NCBI RefSeq assembly: GCF_013283645.1
Contig: NZ_JABEKV010000008.1
Span: 1 to 64,000 of the forward strand
DNA: 64,000 nucleotides
From: Sinorhizobium psoraleae
GTDB taxonomy: Bacteria; Pseudomonadota; Alphaproteobacteria; Rhizobiales; Rhizobiaceae
Reading direction: 5' to 3'
Positions 34,835 through 43,573 of the stretch are shown piece by piece; position 1 is the stretch's first letter, and every line of letters starts with the position of its first letter. The notes under the pieces are model-generated. The model had not been told where the DNA came from. It did not search any database and saw nothing but the letters and a program-made list of their open reading frames with translations. The position numbers and the translations under genes were made by a program.

Positions 34835-36592
34835 TCATGCGGCCGGGGCTTCAAGTCCGCCCCGAAGAGCCCGGACCCACTTTTCAACCTTGCCCATCAC
34901 ACCCCAGCCTCCGATTGCAGCGAAGACAGGGAAGGCGGCCGTTACCAGCTCGCGGCCGAGCCCTCCGTCGGCCTGCGCCGCCGCCGCTGCTGCGCCCGCG
35001 TTCGTAGCGCCCTCGATCAAGGGCGCCGCGACCGCCGTGATCGGCGCCAGCGGCGGGAAGAAGATCGGCAGGATTGTCGTGGCAAGCATGCCGATCGCGC
35101 CAATTGCGGTTTTGCGGCCGTCGAGCGCATGCCCGAGCGTCTTGCCGAGCGCACCGTTGACCGGCGTCAACGTGGGGTCGCTGACCGAAGCGAGCGGGTC
35201 CGGCTTCGGGCCGTTCAGAACAACGCCATTGATCATGGTGGGTTGGGTCGTGATCGCCCGCAAGACGTCCAGCAGCCAGGTCATATCCTCCTGGCTCGCC
35301 GGTTTATGTCCGCGCGACAGCGCAGCGAGCCCGAGGATTTGTTGCAGCAGCTGTACGGGGTTCGCCTCGGTCGTCGCAGGCGCAGGCGCAGGCTGCGTGA
35401 TAGCGGGCATGGTCGTTTCCTCCTGTGGAACATCGTCCTGATCGACGAGCAAGTAATAAAAGGTCGCCTGTCCATGCTTCTTCAGCAGGCCATCAACGAG
35501 GGTCTTGAATTCATTCCACTGGTGCGGCGGAACGGTCTGACAACCAAGGCTGGAGGTGGATGTGACGCCGCCGCGGTGAAGATTGATCCAGAAGCGGCTG
35601 GTGGGCGAGTCCGTATCCTCACCAGTCTCGTCGCGGATGACCGTGCAGTCACTGTCCTGCCGAAAAGCCGGATAGGGCCCGTTCTTGCGCGAGAAGCCGT
35701 GCGGACCGGGGCGGTAACGGATCGCCTGTCGCGGTTTCAATCGGGCAATCCCGCGACCGAAACGACTGGGATCGGTATTGCCGTTGAAGTTGTGAACACC
35801 GTTCGGCTCGACGACGAAGATCGCGTCGTCATAGACGCCGCGATCATTGGCGCTCTCTTTCCCCATCGTGTTGAGGTAATAACCTCGCACGGCCACAATG
35901 GCCACGGCGTCGTCGCGCCCGTCTTCCGGGATGAGATCATGGAATTTTTGCAGCACGCTCTGTGTGATCGCGGCGGACTGTTTGGGGCGGTTGAGCGGCA
36001 GAAGCTGCGAGATTGGGTTCGCCAGGAGTTCTTCGGTGGACTGCTCCTCCTCCGAGTTCAAAGCGCCGCCAAGCAGCGTCTCGATCTGATCGGCAGTGAA
36101 AATCTCCTCCGAGCCGCCCTTGCTCTCCAGAACGCGAACCTTTGGGGTGCCGTAGTCCCCCTTCGAGAACATCGCCGCTTCACGCTCGCGACGGGCGATC
36201 AGCCCGTCGAGCACCTTGCCGTTGCTCTTGTTCCAGCGGGCAAACTCGGCCGTGGCGCCATCGACGTCGCCAGCGTTGAACTTGCGCGTCAAGGTGGCGG
36301 TCGATATCGCGCCTGTGTTGAAGTGCCAAGAAACAAGTGCATCGAACTGTTGTTGCGAGAGCGCCGCCCTGACCGCTGCCTGAACCTGGCTTTCGACCTG
36401 GGCAACGTCGTTGCGGAAAATGTTGATCGCCTCTGTGAGTGTCACCGTCATGCCGGACCGAGGAACCGGTGGCCCGGCGGCCGCGGTATGCCCGGCGCCT
36501 ACGGTCATGGTCCCAGTACCGTCGTTGTAAGCCGATAGGACGATCGCCTCTTCGGCGAGCATCGCGCATATGCCGCGTACACTGGTCTTCAC
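34835..36592 (-). CDS. Three-part endolysin-like protein: GH24 muramidase, YkuD-like region, hydrophobic tail
   Basis: The 585-residue product begins with a phage-type lysozyme of family GH24 (residues about 8-145). The catalytic set Glu15-x8-Asp24-x5-Thr30 has exactly the spacing seen in T4 lysozyme. A second region (about 200-400) has RGVYDDAIFVVEP and NLHRGGVTSTSSLGCQTVP, in which His...Ser-x-Gly-Cys resembles the active site of L,D-transpeptidases or related phage cell-wall enzymes. The last 200 residues contain a long hydrophobic stretch (IGMLATTILPIFFPPLAPI, about 500-520) and an alanine-rich segment that could insert in a membrane. GTG 36592 has the ribosome site AAAGGGAGG. No phage structural genes are near. 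Muramidase activity is likely. The meaning of the fusion is open. Confidence 0.8.
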   Translation of the reverse strand: MKTSVRGICAMLAEEAIVLSAYNDGTGTMTVGAGHTAAAGPPVPRSGMTVTLTEAINIFRNDVAQVESQVQAAVRAALSQQQFDALVSWHFNTGAISTATLTRKFNAGDVDGATAEFARWNKSNGKVLDGLIARREREAAMFSKGDYGTPKVRVLESKGGSEEIFTADQIETLLGGALNSEEEQSTEELLANPISQLLPLNRPKQSAAITQSVLQKFHDLIPEDGRDDAVAIVAVRGYYLNTMGKESANDRGVYDDAIFVVEPNGVHNFNGNTDPSRFGRGIARLKPRQAIRYRPGPHGFSRKNGPYPAFRQDSDCTVIRDETGEDTDSPTSRFWINLHRGGVTSTSSLGCQTVPPHQWNEFKTLVDGLLKKHGQATFYYLLVDQDDVPQEETTMPAITQPAPAPATTEANPVQLLQQILGLAALSRGHKPASQEDMTWLLDVLRAITTQPTMINGVVLNGPKPDPLASVSDPTLTPVNGALGKTLGHALDGRKTAIGAIGMLATTILPIFFPPLAPITAVAAPLIEGATNAGAAAAAAQADGGLGRELVTAAFPVFAAIGGWGVMGKVEKWVRALRGGLEAPAA

Positions 36593-36981
36593 TTCAGCCT
36601 CCCTTTGTTCGAATGGCTTCTTTTGTTGCGCGCTGCCGCCCGCTAGCCATGCCGCAGCCGACGGACGACCTTCTCCGTGGACACGTTGGCGCGATCGCGG
36701 CCACGCGGAACCTACCGATCGATCAGGCAGACACCGGTCTTTTCCAATCGCCGCTGGGGTCTATCTCGAGATCGAGACAGAGCCGTTGTGGGTTCTGAAA
36801 CTAACACGAACAAATATTATTCGGCTTCTTACAATGAAAGGAGCCACGCTCAAGGCAGTACGGGAATAAATTAGTTCATCAGATTTTCTTTTGAAAATCC
36901 TTGTTATCTTATGGGGCACCAATATTCGAATGCGAGATTACGGCTCGCATACAATATTTACGTCAAAATGAGAGCCTAGTA
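36593..36981. other. Leader region of the endolysin-like gene
   Basis: About 390 bases lie between the palindrome and the GTG start. An 18-codon minus-strand frame (MASGRQRATKEAIRTKGG) ends just before the start codon and could be a leader peptide. An AT-rich hairpin GATTTTC-TTTT-GAAAATC is at 36882-36899. Otherwise nothing is recognised. Confidence 0.4.
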
Positions 36982-36997
36982 TGTTACGAACGTAACA
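36982..36997. promoter_or_regulatory. Palindromic operator-like site at the right end of the lytic module
   Basis: TGTTACGAACGTAACA has perfect seven-base arms around AA. On the plus strand it is followed after N20 by TATAAT. On the minus strand, toward the endolysin gene, N20 after TAACAT leads to TAAATA. It is the twin of the site at 29593-29608. Confidence 0.65.
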
Positions 36998-37017
36998 CTT
37001 AGCACCGGCAGAGCGCG

Positions 37018-37170
37018 TTATAATAAATAGGCTTCAAGGAACTCGATGGCCATTTCGGCGCGCGCATCGCCGTCTTTCGACCTGTCATATTGCTCCCAGA
37101 AACTTCGGCGGGTACGCCGAGCGTTGGCATTGTAAAATCGCTCGGCTAGTTCGCGGGTACGCGGCCATGT
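37018..37170 (-). pseudogene. C-terminal fragment of an unidentified protein
   Basis: The minus strand reads TRELAERFYNANARRTRRSFW, split here by position, then EQYDRSKDGDARAEMAIEFLEAYLL and a stop at 37018. The composition is clearly protein-like, but I cannot name the family. Upstream, toward the IS110 element, another fragment in a different frame reads AIEYFWDLYIYRRLARWIEN. The gene was probably cut by the insertion or by earlier deletions. Confidence 0.5.
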
Positions 37171-37379
37171 GGATGGTCGAAGGACTGTCGCCCGTCAATC
37201 TCAGAAAACCAGAGGGGTGCTACGGCGTCATGCCGGTCGAGGCGTTATATAAATGGGAGAGCGCACAGCGCTGTCCTGGGAGTTCTCGATCCAGCGGGCG
37301 AGACGACGGTAGATATAAAGATCCCAGAAGTACTCGATGGCGCAGCTAACAGAGGTCGACGTCAACTGCGATGTCGCCT

Positions 37380-38815
37380 GTTGGCGCGCATGCCGGTCAT
37401 TCGCGCGACCCTAGCAGGCGACCGCTTTCCATCTGTGGACGCCCCGCAAGACGCAAGCGGTTTTTTCGGCGGTCGGCACGTTGTCGGATGCTGCCATCTG
37501 TCCGGCCTCTTGGTGCAGCGCAAAGGCTGCGGGCGCGTATGGGAGTTCGCGGACCGGATCCATATCACCCGAAGCGTGCTTATGCGCACGGTGGAAAGCC
37601 CTGGTTTTCCGGCCCCGTCTCGCCGACTGTTGTGCCATACCCTCCTTCGACCGACCACGTCTCCGACAGCCCCCAGACCGGCCCGGCTTACGCCGTGACC
37701 GCGGCTGGAGCCTTGTAACTCTCCTGCTTCATGAGCAGCGCCCAAACGATCCGTGCCATCTTGTTGGCGAGCGCGACCGCCACCAGCATCCGCGGTTTGC
37801 GCGCCAGCATCTGTTCCAGCCAAGAGCCCTTCGGTGCGCCGCGCCTTGCTGCCTGTTTTATGACCGCCATGCTGCCGATGATGAGCAGACGCCTGAGCGT
37901 GCGCTCGCCCATTTTTGAGCTCGCGCCGAGCTTCTGCTTGCCGCCCGTCGACTTCTGCAGCGGGGCAAGCCCGAGCCAAGCGGCGAAGTCGCGCCCCTTT
38001 GCGAAGGTCTCGGCCGGCGGAGCGAGGGCCGCGATTGCGGCCGCAGGGATGGGGCCGACGCCGGGAATCGTCATCAACCGCCGCGACACCGCGTCCTCGC
38101 GGGCGCGCCGCGCGATTTCGCCGTCGAGTTCGGCGATCCTGCCGTCCAGGTCGGCCATGAGGTCCAACATCAGCCTGATCAACGCAAGGGCGGCTGGCGG
38201 CAACGAGGAGCCCATCTCGTCCTCATCGAGCAGGTCGGCCAGCATCGCCACATAGGAAGGTCCTTTGGGCGCGACCCAGCCATATTCCGTCAGGTGACCG
38301 CGGATCGCGTTGATCAGTTGGGTCCGCTGGCGAACCAGAAGATCGCGGGTCCGGAACACCAGCGCCGCTGCTTGCTGTTCCTCGCGCTTCACGGCGACGA
38401 ACCGCATGTTCGGGCGCTGCGCCGCCTCGCAAATCGCCTCTGCATCGATGGCATCGTTCTTATTTCGCTTCACGAAGGGCTTCACGTAGGCCGGCGGGAT
38501 CAGCGGACCGTATGGCCCATGTCCATCAGTTCGCGACCCCAGTGATGGGCACCGCCACAAGCTTCCAGGGCGACGGTGCAGGCGGGCTGGGCGGCGAAAA
38601 AGTCCAACACCTTCCCCCGGCTGAGCTTCTTGCTGAAAACGGCGCGGCCGCGCTCGTCTGCACCGTGTGCACGGAAAACATTCTTCGCGATATCCAGCCC
38701 GATCGTGGTAACGTCAGGCACGGACGCCTCCCTCCAACGGTTGCAACACCGCCATTCTGGCACAGCGATGCCGTCGGGGGGCGTCAACCCCATCACCCTC
38801 CCTTGACGCATGGGA
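37380..38815 (-). mobile_element. IS110-family insertion sequence (approximate limits)
   Basis: The element contains a DEDD-type transposase gene with a frameshift and a trailing 230-base region. IS110 elements generally lack inverted repeats and do not duplicate their target, so the limits cannot be fixed by eye. The given ends cover the transposase plus flanks. Confidence 0.65.
37688..38721 (-). pseudogene. IS110 transposase, one frameshift
   Basis: The N-terminal part, starting at GTG 38721, reads VPDVTTIGLDIAKNVFRAHG, with the first catalytic aspartate in GLDIAKN, and goes on to ALEACGGAHHWGREL. At GHTVR a TGA intervenes. The adjacent frame carries on without a gap as LIPPAYVKPFVKRNKNDAIDAEAI, as far as the C-terminal IS116/IS110 domain (TIPGVGPIPAAAIAAL). 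One missing C near 38507 explains the break. The full protein would be about 340 residues. The element is probably immobile unless programmed frameshifting occurs. Confidence 0.85.
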
Positions 38816-38980
38816 ACCCGGAAGGATCGACCAATGCGGACATCTGCGGTGAAGGCGCTGAAGGTCTCAAATGGGCCTTAGCGGACAGGCGGCGGTTAAC
38901 CCGCCATCGACATGCATTTGCATTTCGCTGGCGGGGTTTGATGCAAGGCAAGATAGACCTATTCGCGAGGCAACCTGCGA

Positions 38981-39535
38981 TCAGAGTGCGTCGCGCTCGG
39001 TGCGCAGGTTGGAGACGACGCGCCGGTTCTGCACCATGCAGGAGCGATCCGTGCAATCACGGACCTCGCGGTCGTTGCCGTAACCCTTGGCCCACATGCG
39101 GTTGGCATCCACGCCCTTCGAGACGAGATAGGCCATCGCTGCATCGGCGCGTTTCTGCGACAGCGTCACCATCTTTGACGCGGACCCGGAATCGTCGGCA
39201 AATCCCTGCAGCTTGATCAGCCAACGCGGGTTGCTGTTGAGCCAGATGGCCTGCTTATCCAACGTTGCCATGGCGACCGAATCGAGCGTGGCCGAGTCCT
39301 TCGTGAAGTAGGTCCGTCGGCCCACATTCAGGATGAAGTCCTCTTCGCTGCCGGCCACGACATTTTCGAAACCGGGCGCCGGATCGTTGGTTTGTCCGGT
39401 CATCGGCGCCGCGCCCGGCTCTTCCAAAGCGGCGATTTCAGTGGTGTTGCAGGCGGCGAGCGCCAGGAGCATGGCCGCGGTGGCAAGCAGCCGCGTATAT
39501 CCGGTCAAAGCAGACATCAGCGTGATATTCCTCAT
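38981..39535 (-). CDS. OmpA-family lipoprotein
   Basis: The 184-residue product has a lipoprotein signal peptide ending in the lipobox LALAAC (Cys about residue 29) and a C-terminal OmpA-like peptidoglycan-binding domain (about 75-175). This domain has LQGFADDSGSASKMVTLSQKR, split here by position, followed by the family-typical arginine and VSNLRTE end. It would anchor the outer membrane to the cell wall. Its start overlaps the stop of the L,D-transpeptidase gene by four bases, so the two are coupled and probably act together on the envelope. The C-terminus includes two cysteines (RDCTDRSCMVQ), as in some rhizobial relatives. Confidence 0.88.
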   Translation of the reverse strand: MRNITLMSALTGYTRLLATAAMLLALAACNTTEIAALEEPGAAPMTGQTNDPAPGFENVVAGSEEDFILNVGRRTYFTKDSATLDSVAMATLDKQAIWLNSNPRWLIKLQGFADDSGSASKMVTLSQKRADAAMAYLVSKGVDANRMWAKGYGNDREVRDCTDRSCMVQNRRVVSNLRTERDAL

Positions 39536-40206
39536 TCAACCGGGGTTGCTTGGCTGACCTGAGCGGCACTTTCAGCCTGGTCGGCTATGTGCGGCAGTAC
39601 TTGCACCGCGGTGCCGATGGGGCAACGCTGATATAGGTCAATTGCATCTTCGTTGAACATGCGGATGCAACCGCTGGAGGCATCCTTACCGATGCTGCCC
39701 GGCTCCAGCGTACCGTGTAAGCGATAGCCGGTATCGACACCATCGCGAAGCAGGTACATGGCGCGCGGGCCAAGCGGGTTCTTTGGCGAACCTCCCGCGA
39801 CCGATTCAGGCAGTTCCGGGTGGCGCTCACGCATCTCCGGCGGTGGCGTCCAGCGTGGCCAGAGCGATTTCTGGTCGATCGTGGCGCGGCCATACCATTT
39901 GAAGCCCTCGCGCCCGACACCGACGCCATAGCGGATGGCAGTCTTGTTTTCCATGATCAGGTAGAGAAAATGGTGCCTGGTATCGACAACGATGGTGCCA
40001 ATCGGCTCGCTGCTGAAGTATTTGACAACCTGGCGGCGCCACTTCTTCTCTATCTTGGCAAAGTTGGTGCTTCGGAACGTTACGCCATTGTCGACGGTGG
40101 TGCCGGAAAAATAGGAAGACGCCGCTGCGAAGGTGGATTTCTGGACCACCACCGTGCCAACTGACGCTAAACCACCAAGCACAATATCCCTGCGCATCCA
40201 CCCCAT
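39532..40206 (-). CDS. L,D-transpeptidase, YkuD domain
   Basis: The 224-residue product has a Tat-like or simple N-terminal signal (MGWMRRDIVLGGLASVGTV) and a YkuD catalytic domain with HGTLEPGSIGKDASSGCIRM near residue 175. There the histidine and the SxGC cysteine form the active site that makes 3-3 crosslinks in peptidoglycan or attaches proteins to it. The start at 40206 is chosen because CAGGGGGAT precedes it, and the open frame extends further upstream without a better site. Alphaproteobacteria use such enzymes to link outer-membrane proteins to the wall, which fits the overlapping OmpA-type lipoprotein gene. Confidence 0.88.
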   Translation of the reverse strand: MGWMRRDIVLGGLASVGTVVVQKSTFAAASSYFSGTTVDNGVTFRSTNFAKIEKKWRRQVVKYFSSEPIGTIVVDTRHHFLYLIMENKTAIRYGVGVGREGFKWYGRATIDQKSLWPRWTPPPEMRERHPELPESVAGGSPKNPLGPRAMYLLRDGVDTGYRLHGTLEPGSIGKDASSGCIRMFNEDAIDLYQRCPIGTAVQVLPHIADQAESAAQVSQATPVE

Positions 40207-40935
40207 CGGCAATATCCCCCTGTAAAGCCAAGCAGCGAAGTGGCAGTAAACCAGATTTTTCATTTGCCACAACATAAAATTGCGCGGCTGTCTTAAGTAG
40301 AACGGTGTTTGGTCTCTCTCGGGGGGCTGGCGCGTCTTCCGCTCAATCTTCGACCGGTATGTTCGCCTGGAGGGCAAGCTCAAGAGTGTCCGGTCGCTAC
40401 GGCGCTCGCTACAATTCCGCATGCATGTATTCTACATCCTGTCGCAATCGAACCGGAAGATTCGACCCGTTGACGACCTTGATCGTCGCAGACCTGAGCG
40501 TCCAAAACGAGGTCGGGTACCGGACCTTCGCAACAGCATTCACGAGTGCTCTCATGTGAGGTCATTCGCAATATTTGGCGTCCAGTCACCCGAGGCCGCC
40601 CGAGTTTCAAGACTTGAATACTGGGAGGTGCACCAGCCGGCGAGAAGGCAATCGAGATCTGTGACCAACGTGAGCATCTGGCGGTGCCGTTGCTCGTCCT
40701 GGCGCAAATCCACCAATGCCACGCCGGAGCTCGCGGTCCGTTTTTTATCGCGAGCACTCATGAAGGCTCGGGCGAGGAGCGAACCACAAATGTCTTTTCC
40801 ATGCTAAGATAGATTTGCAACGCTTGATCTCGAGCTCGGCAATGTGGCAACGGCCGAACGCTAACTTACCCTGGCGCAGGAGCACGGGTTCAATCGCGAA
40901 GCGTTTTCTTGACTGATTGGGGCAAGGAGGTTGTC
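40207..40935. other. Intergenic region without recognised gene
   Basis: About 730 bases have only antiparallel short frames. A 69-codon minus-strand frame (40552-40761) is possible but has no family pattern and no clear ribosome site. Confidence 0.4.
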
Positions 40936-41577
40936 ATGTCCACGAGTAGTGTGGACCGCCCGCTGCGGCCAGGCGACCGGGCACCGAATGTTGTTTTCGA
41001 TGCGATCTCGCGCGAAGGCAAGATTGCGCTCAATGATTTTCGAGGCAATAGCCCGTTGCTGATCGGTCTGTTTCGCGGCCTACATTGTCCGTTCTGCCGG
41101 CGCCATGTCGCGGCGATGGCGCAACTCAAACCGGCCCTGCATGAGAAAGGCGTCGAATGCCTGGCGGTCGTCAACACGCCGGTCGAACGCGCGCGGCTCT
41201 ATTTCCGTTACCACCCGACACCAAATCTTCTCGCGGCGTCTGACCCGGAGCGGGCCTCGCACCGTGCTTTCGGCTTGCGTGAGGTGGGGATGGACACGGT
41301 CATGGCGATACGGGTCCATCTCCCGGGAGAGTTGTCCGAGCCTATGGGCGTAATGGCAATGAACGAGTTTCTCAACAAGAAGGAAGAATATGAGATTACG
41401 GAAGCCGATCAGCAGATGATGGCTTCCGGCCAGGCGCAGCTTGTCGGTCAGTTCCTACTGGATCGGGCAGGAATCGTACGATGGAGCTTCACTGAAGTTT
41501 TGGAGGTTGGCTATACGTTCAGCGCGCCGAATCCCGAGGAACTGATGTCGGCAGCTTCCCAAGTCGCACATCAATAG
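40936..41577 (+). CDS. AhpC/TSA-family peroxiredoxin-like thiol protein
   Basis: The 213-residue protein has the thioredoxin-like fold of the peroxiredoxin/redoxin family: RPGDRAPNVVFD near residue 12, then LIGLFRGLHCPFCRRH near residues 43-58 with a CxxC pair in the place of the peroxidatic cysteine, and a C-terminal LLDRAGIVRWSFTE. Such proteins reduce peroxides or act as thiol oxidoreductases in the cytoplasm. There is no signal peptide. ATG 40936 is preferred since CAAGGAGG is in front of it. The gene is alone on its strand for 500 bases and shows no damage. Confidence 0.85.
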   Translation: MSTSSVDRPLRPGDRAPNVVFDAISREGKIALNDFRGNSPLLIGLFRGLHCPFCRRHVAAMAQLKPALHEKGVECLAVVNTPVERARLYFRYHPTPNLLAASDPERASHRAFGLREVGMDTVMAIRVHLPGELSEPMGVMAMNEFLNKKEEYEITEADQQMMASGQAQLVGQFLLDRAGIVRWSFTEVLEVGYTFSAPNPEELMSAASQVAHQ

Positions 41578-42058
41578 GCTGCTGAAAAACTGGCTCGACG
41601 ACCACTGTCCTGTGGTGATCCCGTCGGTTTGAGCCATCCTCAAGGTGTTCAAGCGCGGCGGGTGAGGAAGGTCTCGTGTAACGGCCGCTGCACCGGGAGT
41701 ATTTCTTTGACGGCGCGGCACGGGGCCGTGCTTAGGCTCCATCGCATCATGGGTCGGCTGCGGCGGGATTTCCGCTGTCTGAATGGCCGCGGCTTCTTCT
41801 ACTACCAGGATGAGGAGGGCCACCGCCAAAACGGCGTCATTGCCTTCCGGCGGAGCGTCAGGATCAGGGTGGCGCTGAGCGCCCCATCATTGTTATTGCC
41901 GCGGATCGCATACTCGCACACTGGTATTGCGGGTGCGCGGATTAGGTGTACCATGATCCATTGCTAATATTCGGTCGGTTTTGCGCTTCGCGCGCAACGG
42001 GGACCGCGAAACTCTACATGACCGCCGATTGCCACTCATGTCTTGGGAGGGACGTGTG
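41578..42058. other. Intergenic region without recognised gene
   Basis: About 480 bases lie between the peroxiredoxin and cytochrome genes. A 112-codon plus-strand frame has a short credible stretch (GRGFFYYQDEEGHRQNG), but no start or family could be supported. Confidence 0.35.
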
Positions 42059-42988
42059 GTGCAAAGGCGTGGGCGAAATACTGCTTTATTTCTTTCATTT
42101 CTGCTGTCGACAGCTTTCATTCCCGCCGCTGCTCAAATGAGCAAGAAGGCGACAAGCGGCGAGAACTTTGACGCCGCGGTCGCCGATCAGGCAAAGCGGT
42201 TTCTGGAAGAAGGACGCGAGACGTTCCGCTTCGACACATTCGGCAGCGAGGACTTTTGGGGCGGCAAGCTCAAGCTCCATGAGGCCATTGGGGGCGAAAA
42301 GGCCGGTGGCGTCGGGACAGGCCTCAGCCCGGAGAAGGCTCTCGAGCTTGGTCTGAAAGTCGATGTGAACGCGATCCCGAAGGAGGTGGCCGAAGCGCTG
42401 AACAGGGGTGAAGTTGATCTCAAGGACCCAGCCAGCACGCTCGTCCTGCTCAAGTCCAATGCCGTTGTTGGCGTCACTGGTTTCTTCAGCGGAGACGGCA
42501 AAACGTTGAGATCGGTGGGCATTCAGTGCTCCCTGTGCCACTCGACGGTCGATGACGCCTATGCACCCGGTATCGGGCACCGCCTCGATGGCTGGCCCAA
42601 CCGTGACCTCGACATCGGCGCGATCGTCGCCCTGGCGCCCGATCTCACCGCCTTTACCGACATGCTGCAGCTTAGCGAAGACGAGGTGAAGGCCAAATGC
42701 GCCACTTGCCACGTTCCGCCGATCTTTACCGAGCCAGGATGGAACCTGCACAAGGCGGAGGAGATCGGAATCGACGATTTCCAGGCGATGCGCTCACCGG
42801 ATGAACGATACCGAACGGCGCCCCTTCGTGCCCTCTGGGATATGGAAAAGGTCCATAAAGGAGGGTTTTACCACGACGGGCGGTTCGCGAGCCTTCGGGA
42901 CGTCGTAGACCATTACGACCGTCACCTCGAACTCAAGCTGACTGACCAAGAAAAGAGCGACCTAATCGAATACCTGAAGTCGATTTGA
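42059..42988 (+). CDS. Di-heme c-type cytochrome, exported
   Basis: The product (309 residues from GTG 42059) has a signal peptide (ALFLSFLLSTAFIPAAAQ) and two heme-binding motifs, CSLCH near residue 155 and CATCH near residue 205, in the periplasmic part. The C-terminal portion (RTAPLRALWDMEKVHKGGF, then HDGRFASLRDVVDHYD) resembles the end of cytochrome c peroxidase/MauG-like proteins, but the two-heme spacing is shorter. GTG 42059 is chosen for the GGGAGGG seven bases before it. An ATG at 42038 is an alternative. The HiPIP gene follows 47 bases later, so the two may form an electron-transfer pair. Confidence 0.82.
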   Translation: MQRRGRNTALFLSFLLSTAFIPAAAQMSKKATSGENFDAAVADQAKRFLEEGRETFRFDTFGSEDFWGGKLKLHEAIGGEKAGGVGTGLSPEKALELGLKVDVNAIPKEVAEALNRGEVDLKDPASTLVLLKSNAVVGVTGFFSGDGKTLRSVGIQCSLCHSTVDDAYAPGIGHRLDGWPNRDLDIGAIVALAPDLTAFTDMLQLSEDEVKAKCATCHVPPIFTEPGWNLHKAEEIGIDDFQAMRSPDERYRTAPLRALWDMEKVHKGGFYHDGRFASLRDVVDHYDRHLELKLTDQEKSDLIEYLKSI

Positions 42989-43035
42989 TCTGTGCTTTCA
43001 GGTGACGTGGCGGTCGCGCGACGGGAGGAAAGATC

Positions 43036-43376
43036 ATGAAAAAGGACCATGACGATGTGAACCACAAGTCCACAGCCGGAGATTCAACCCGAAAGCTGTC
43101 CCGCCGGAACTTTTTGAAGATTTCAGGGACTGGGGCTGCAGTTGCCGGAGCCGTCGGACTCACTTCTTGCATGACAAGTCCGCGCATGGCGCCCGTGGCG
43201 CGTGGCGCGTGGCGCGGGAACTACCCCGAAGCGTGAGGCGGCTTACCAGAATTCTCCCAACCGGGGCCGCCGCTGTGCGGGATGCACCCATTTCCTCGAG
43301 CCAAACGCATGCGAGATCGTTGCCGGCGAGATCAGTCCCAATGGCTGGTGCCGGTTTCACGACCCGAAGCGGGCCT
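43036..43376 (+). pseudogene. High-potential iron-sulfur protein (HiPIP), out of frame by a 7-bp repeat
   Basis: The first part has a twin-arginine signal (SRRNFLKISGTGAAVAGAVG). In a second frame the mature protein is perfectly readable: AAYQNSPNRGRRCAGCTHF, then EPNACEIV, then SPNGWCRFHDPKRA and stop. These four cysteines, two in CAGC and one each in NAC and GWC, are those that hold the [4Fe-4S] cluster of HiPIPs. The frames are joined at three direct copies of GTGGCGC (43195-43215). Removing one copy brings both parts into one frame and gives a sensible linker. As it stands, translation stops at 43236. HiPIPs carry electrons in the periplasm, which fits the cytochrome c gene just upstream. 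Confidence 0.85.
43195..43215 (+). repeat. Three tandem copies of the 7-mer GTGGCGC
   Basis: Three exact, adjacent units sit in the coding region of the HiPIP gene at the point where its frame breaks. Two units would restore the frame, so a gain of one unit by slipped-strand replication explains the defect. Confidence 0.9.
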
Positions 43377-43414
43377 GAGGGACTGAACCGCACGAATAGA
43401 ACACGGCTTGCCGA

Positions 43415-43444
43415 GAGTTGCTCGTTTGCTTGAACGAGCAACTC
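43415..43444 (+). terminator. Hairpin downstream of the HiPIP gene
   Basis: Ten-base perfect arms GAGTTGCTCG and CGAGCAACTC with a ten-base loop lie 38 bases after the HiPIP stop. No T-run follows, so it may be a transcript-stabilising hairpin. Confidence 0.5.
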
Positions 43445-43573
43445 GGTGGTCCTCAGGCTGGCTCTCATCGCCTCCCGCGGCGTTGGCCAACAAAGCCGGC
43501 TGGAGGAACAGAGCTACCGCTGAAGATTGGGTTAACAAGCGGCGGTTGTCGAACTCTTGCAGGAGTGGCGACC

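Noticed and set aside
34679..36538. 619-codon plus-strand open frame
   Set aside because: It is antisense to the muramidase fusion gene, which has an exact catalytic triad and a good ribosome site.
29593..36997. Reading the two palindromes as attachment sites of an integrated element
   Set aside because: The similarity is limited to the palindrome plus the -10 spacing, with no longer direct repeat, and there is no integrase in the block. A regulatory role is the simpler explanation.
41581..41610. Possible tts box after the peroxiredoxin gene
   Set aside because: It shares only a CTGAAAAACTGG-like stretch, and the conserved TCG core and spacing are missing.
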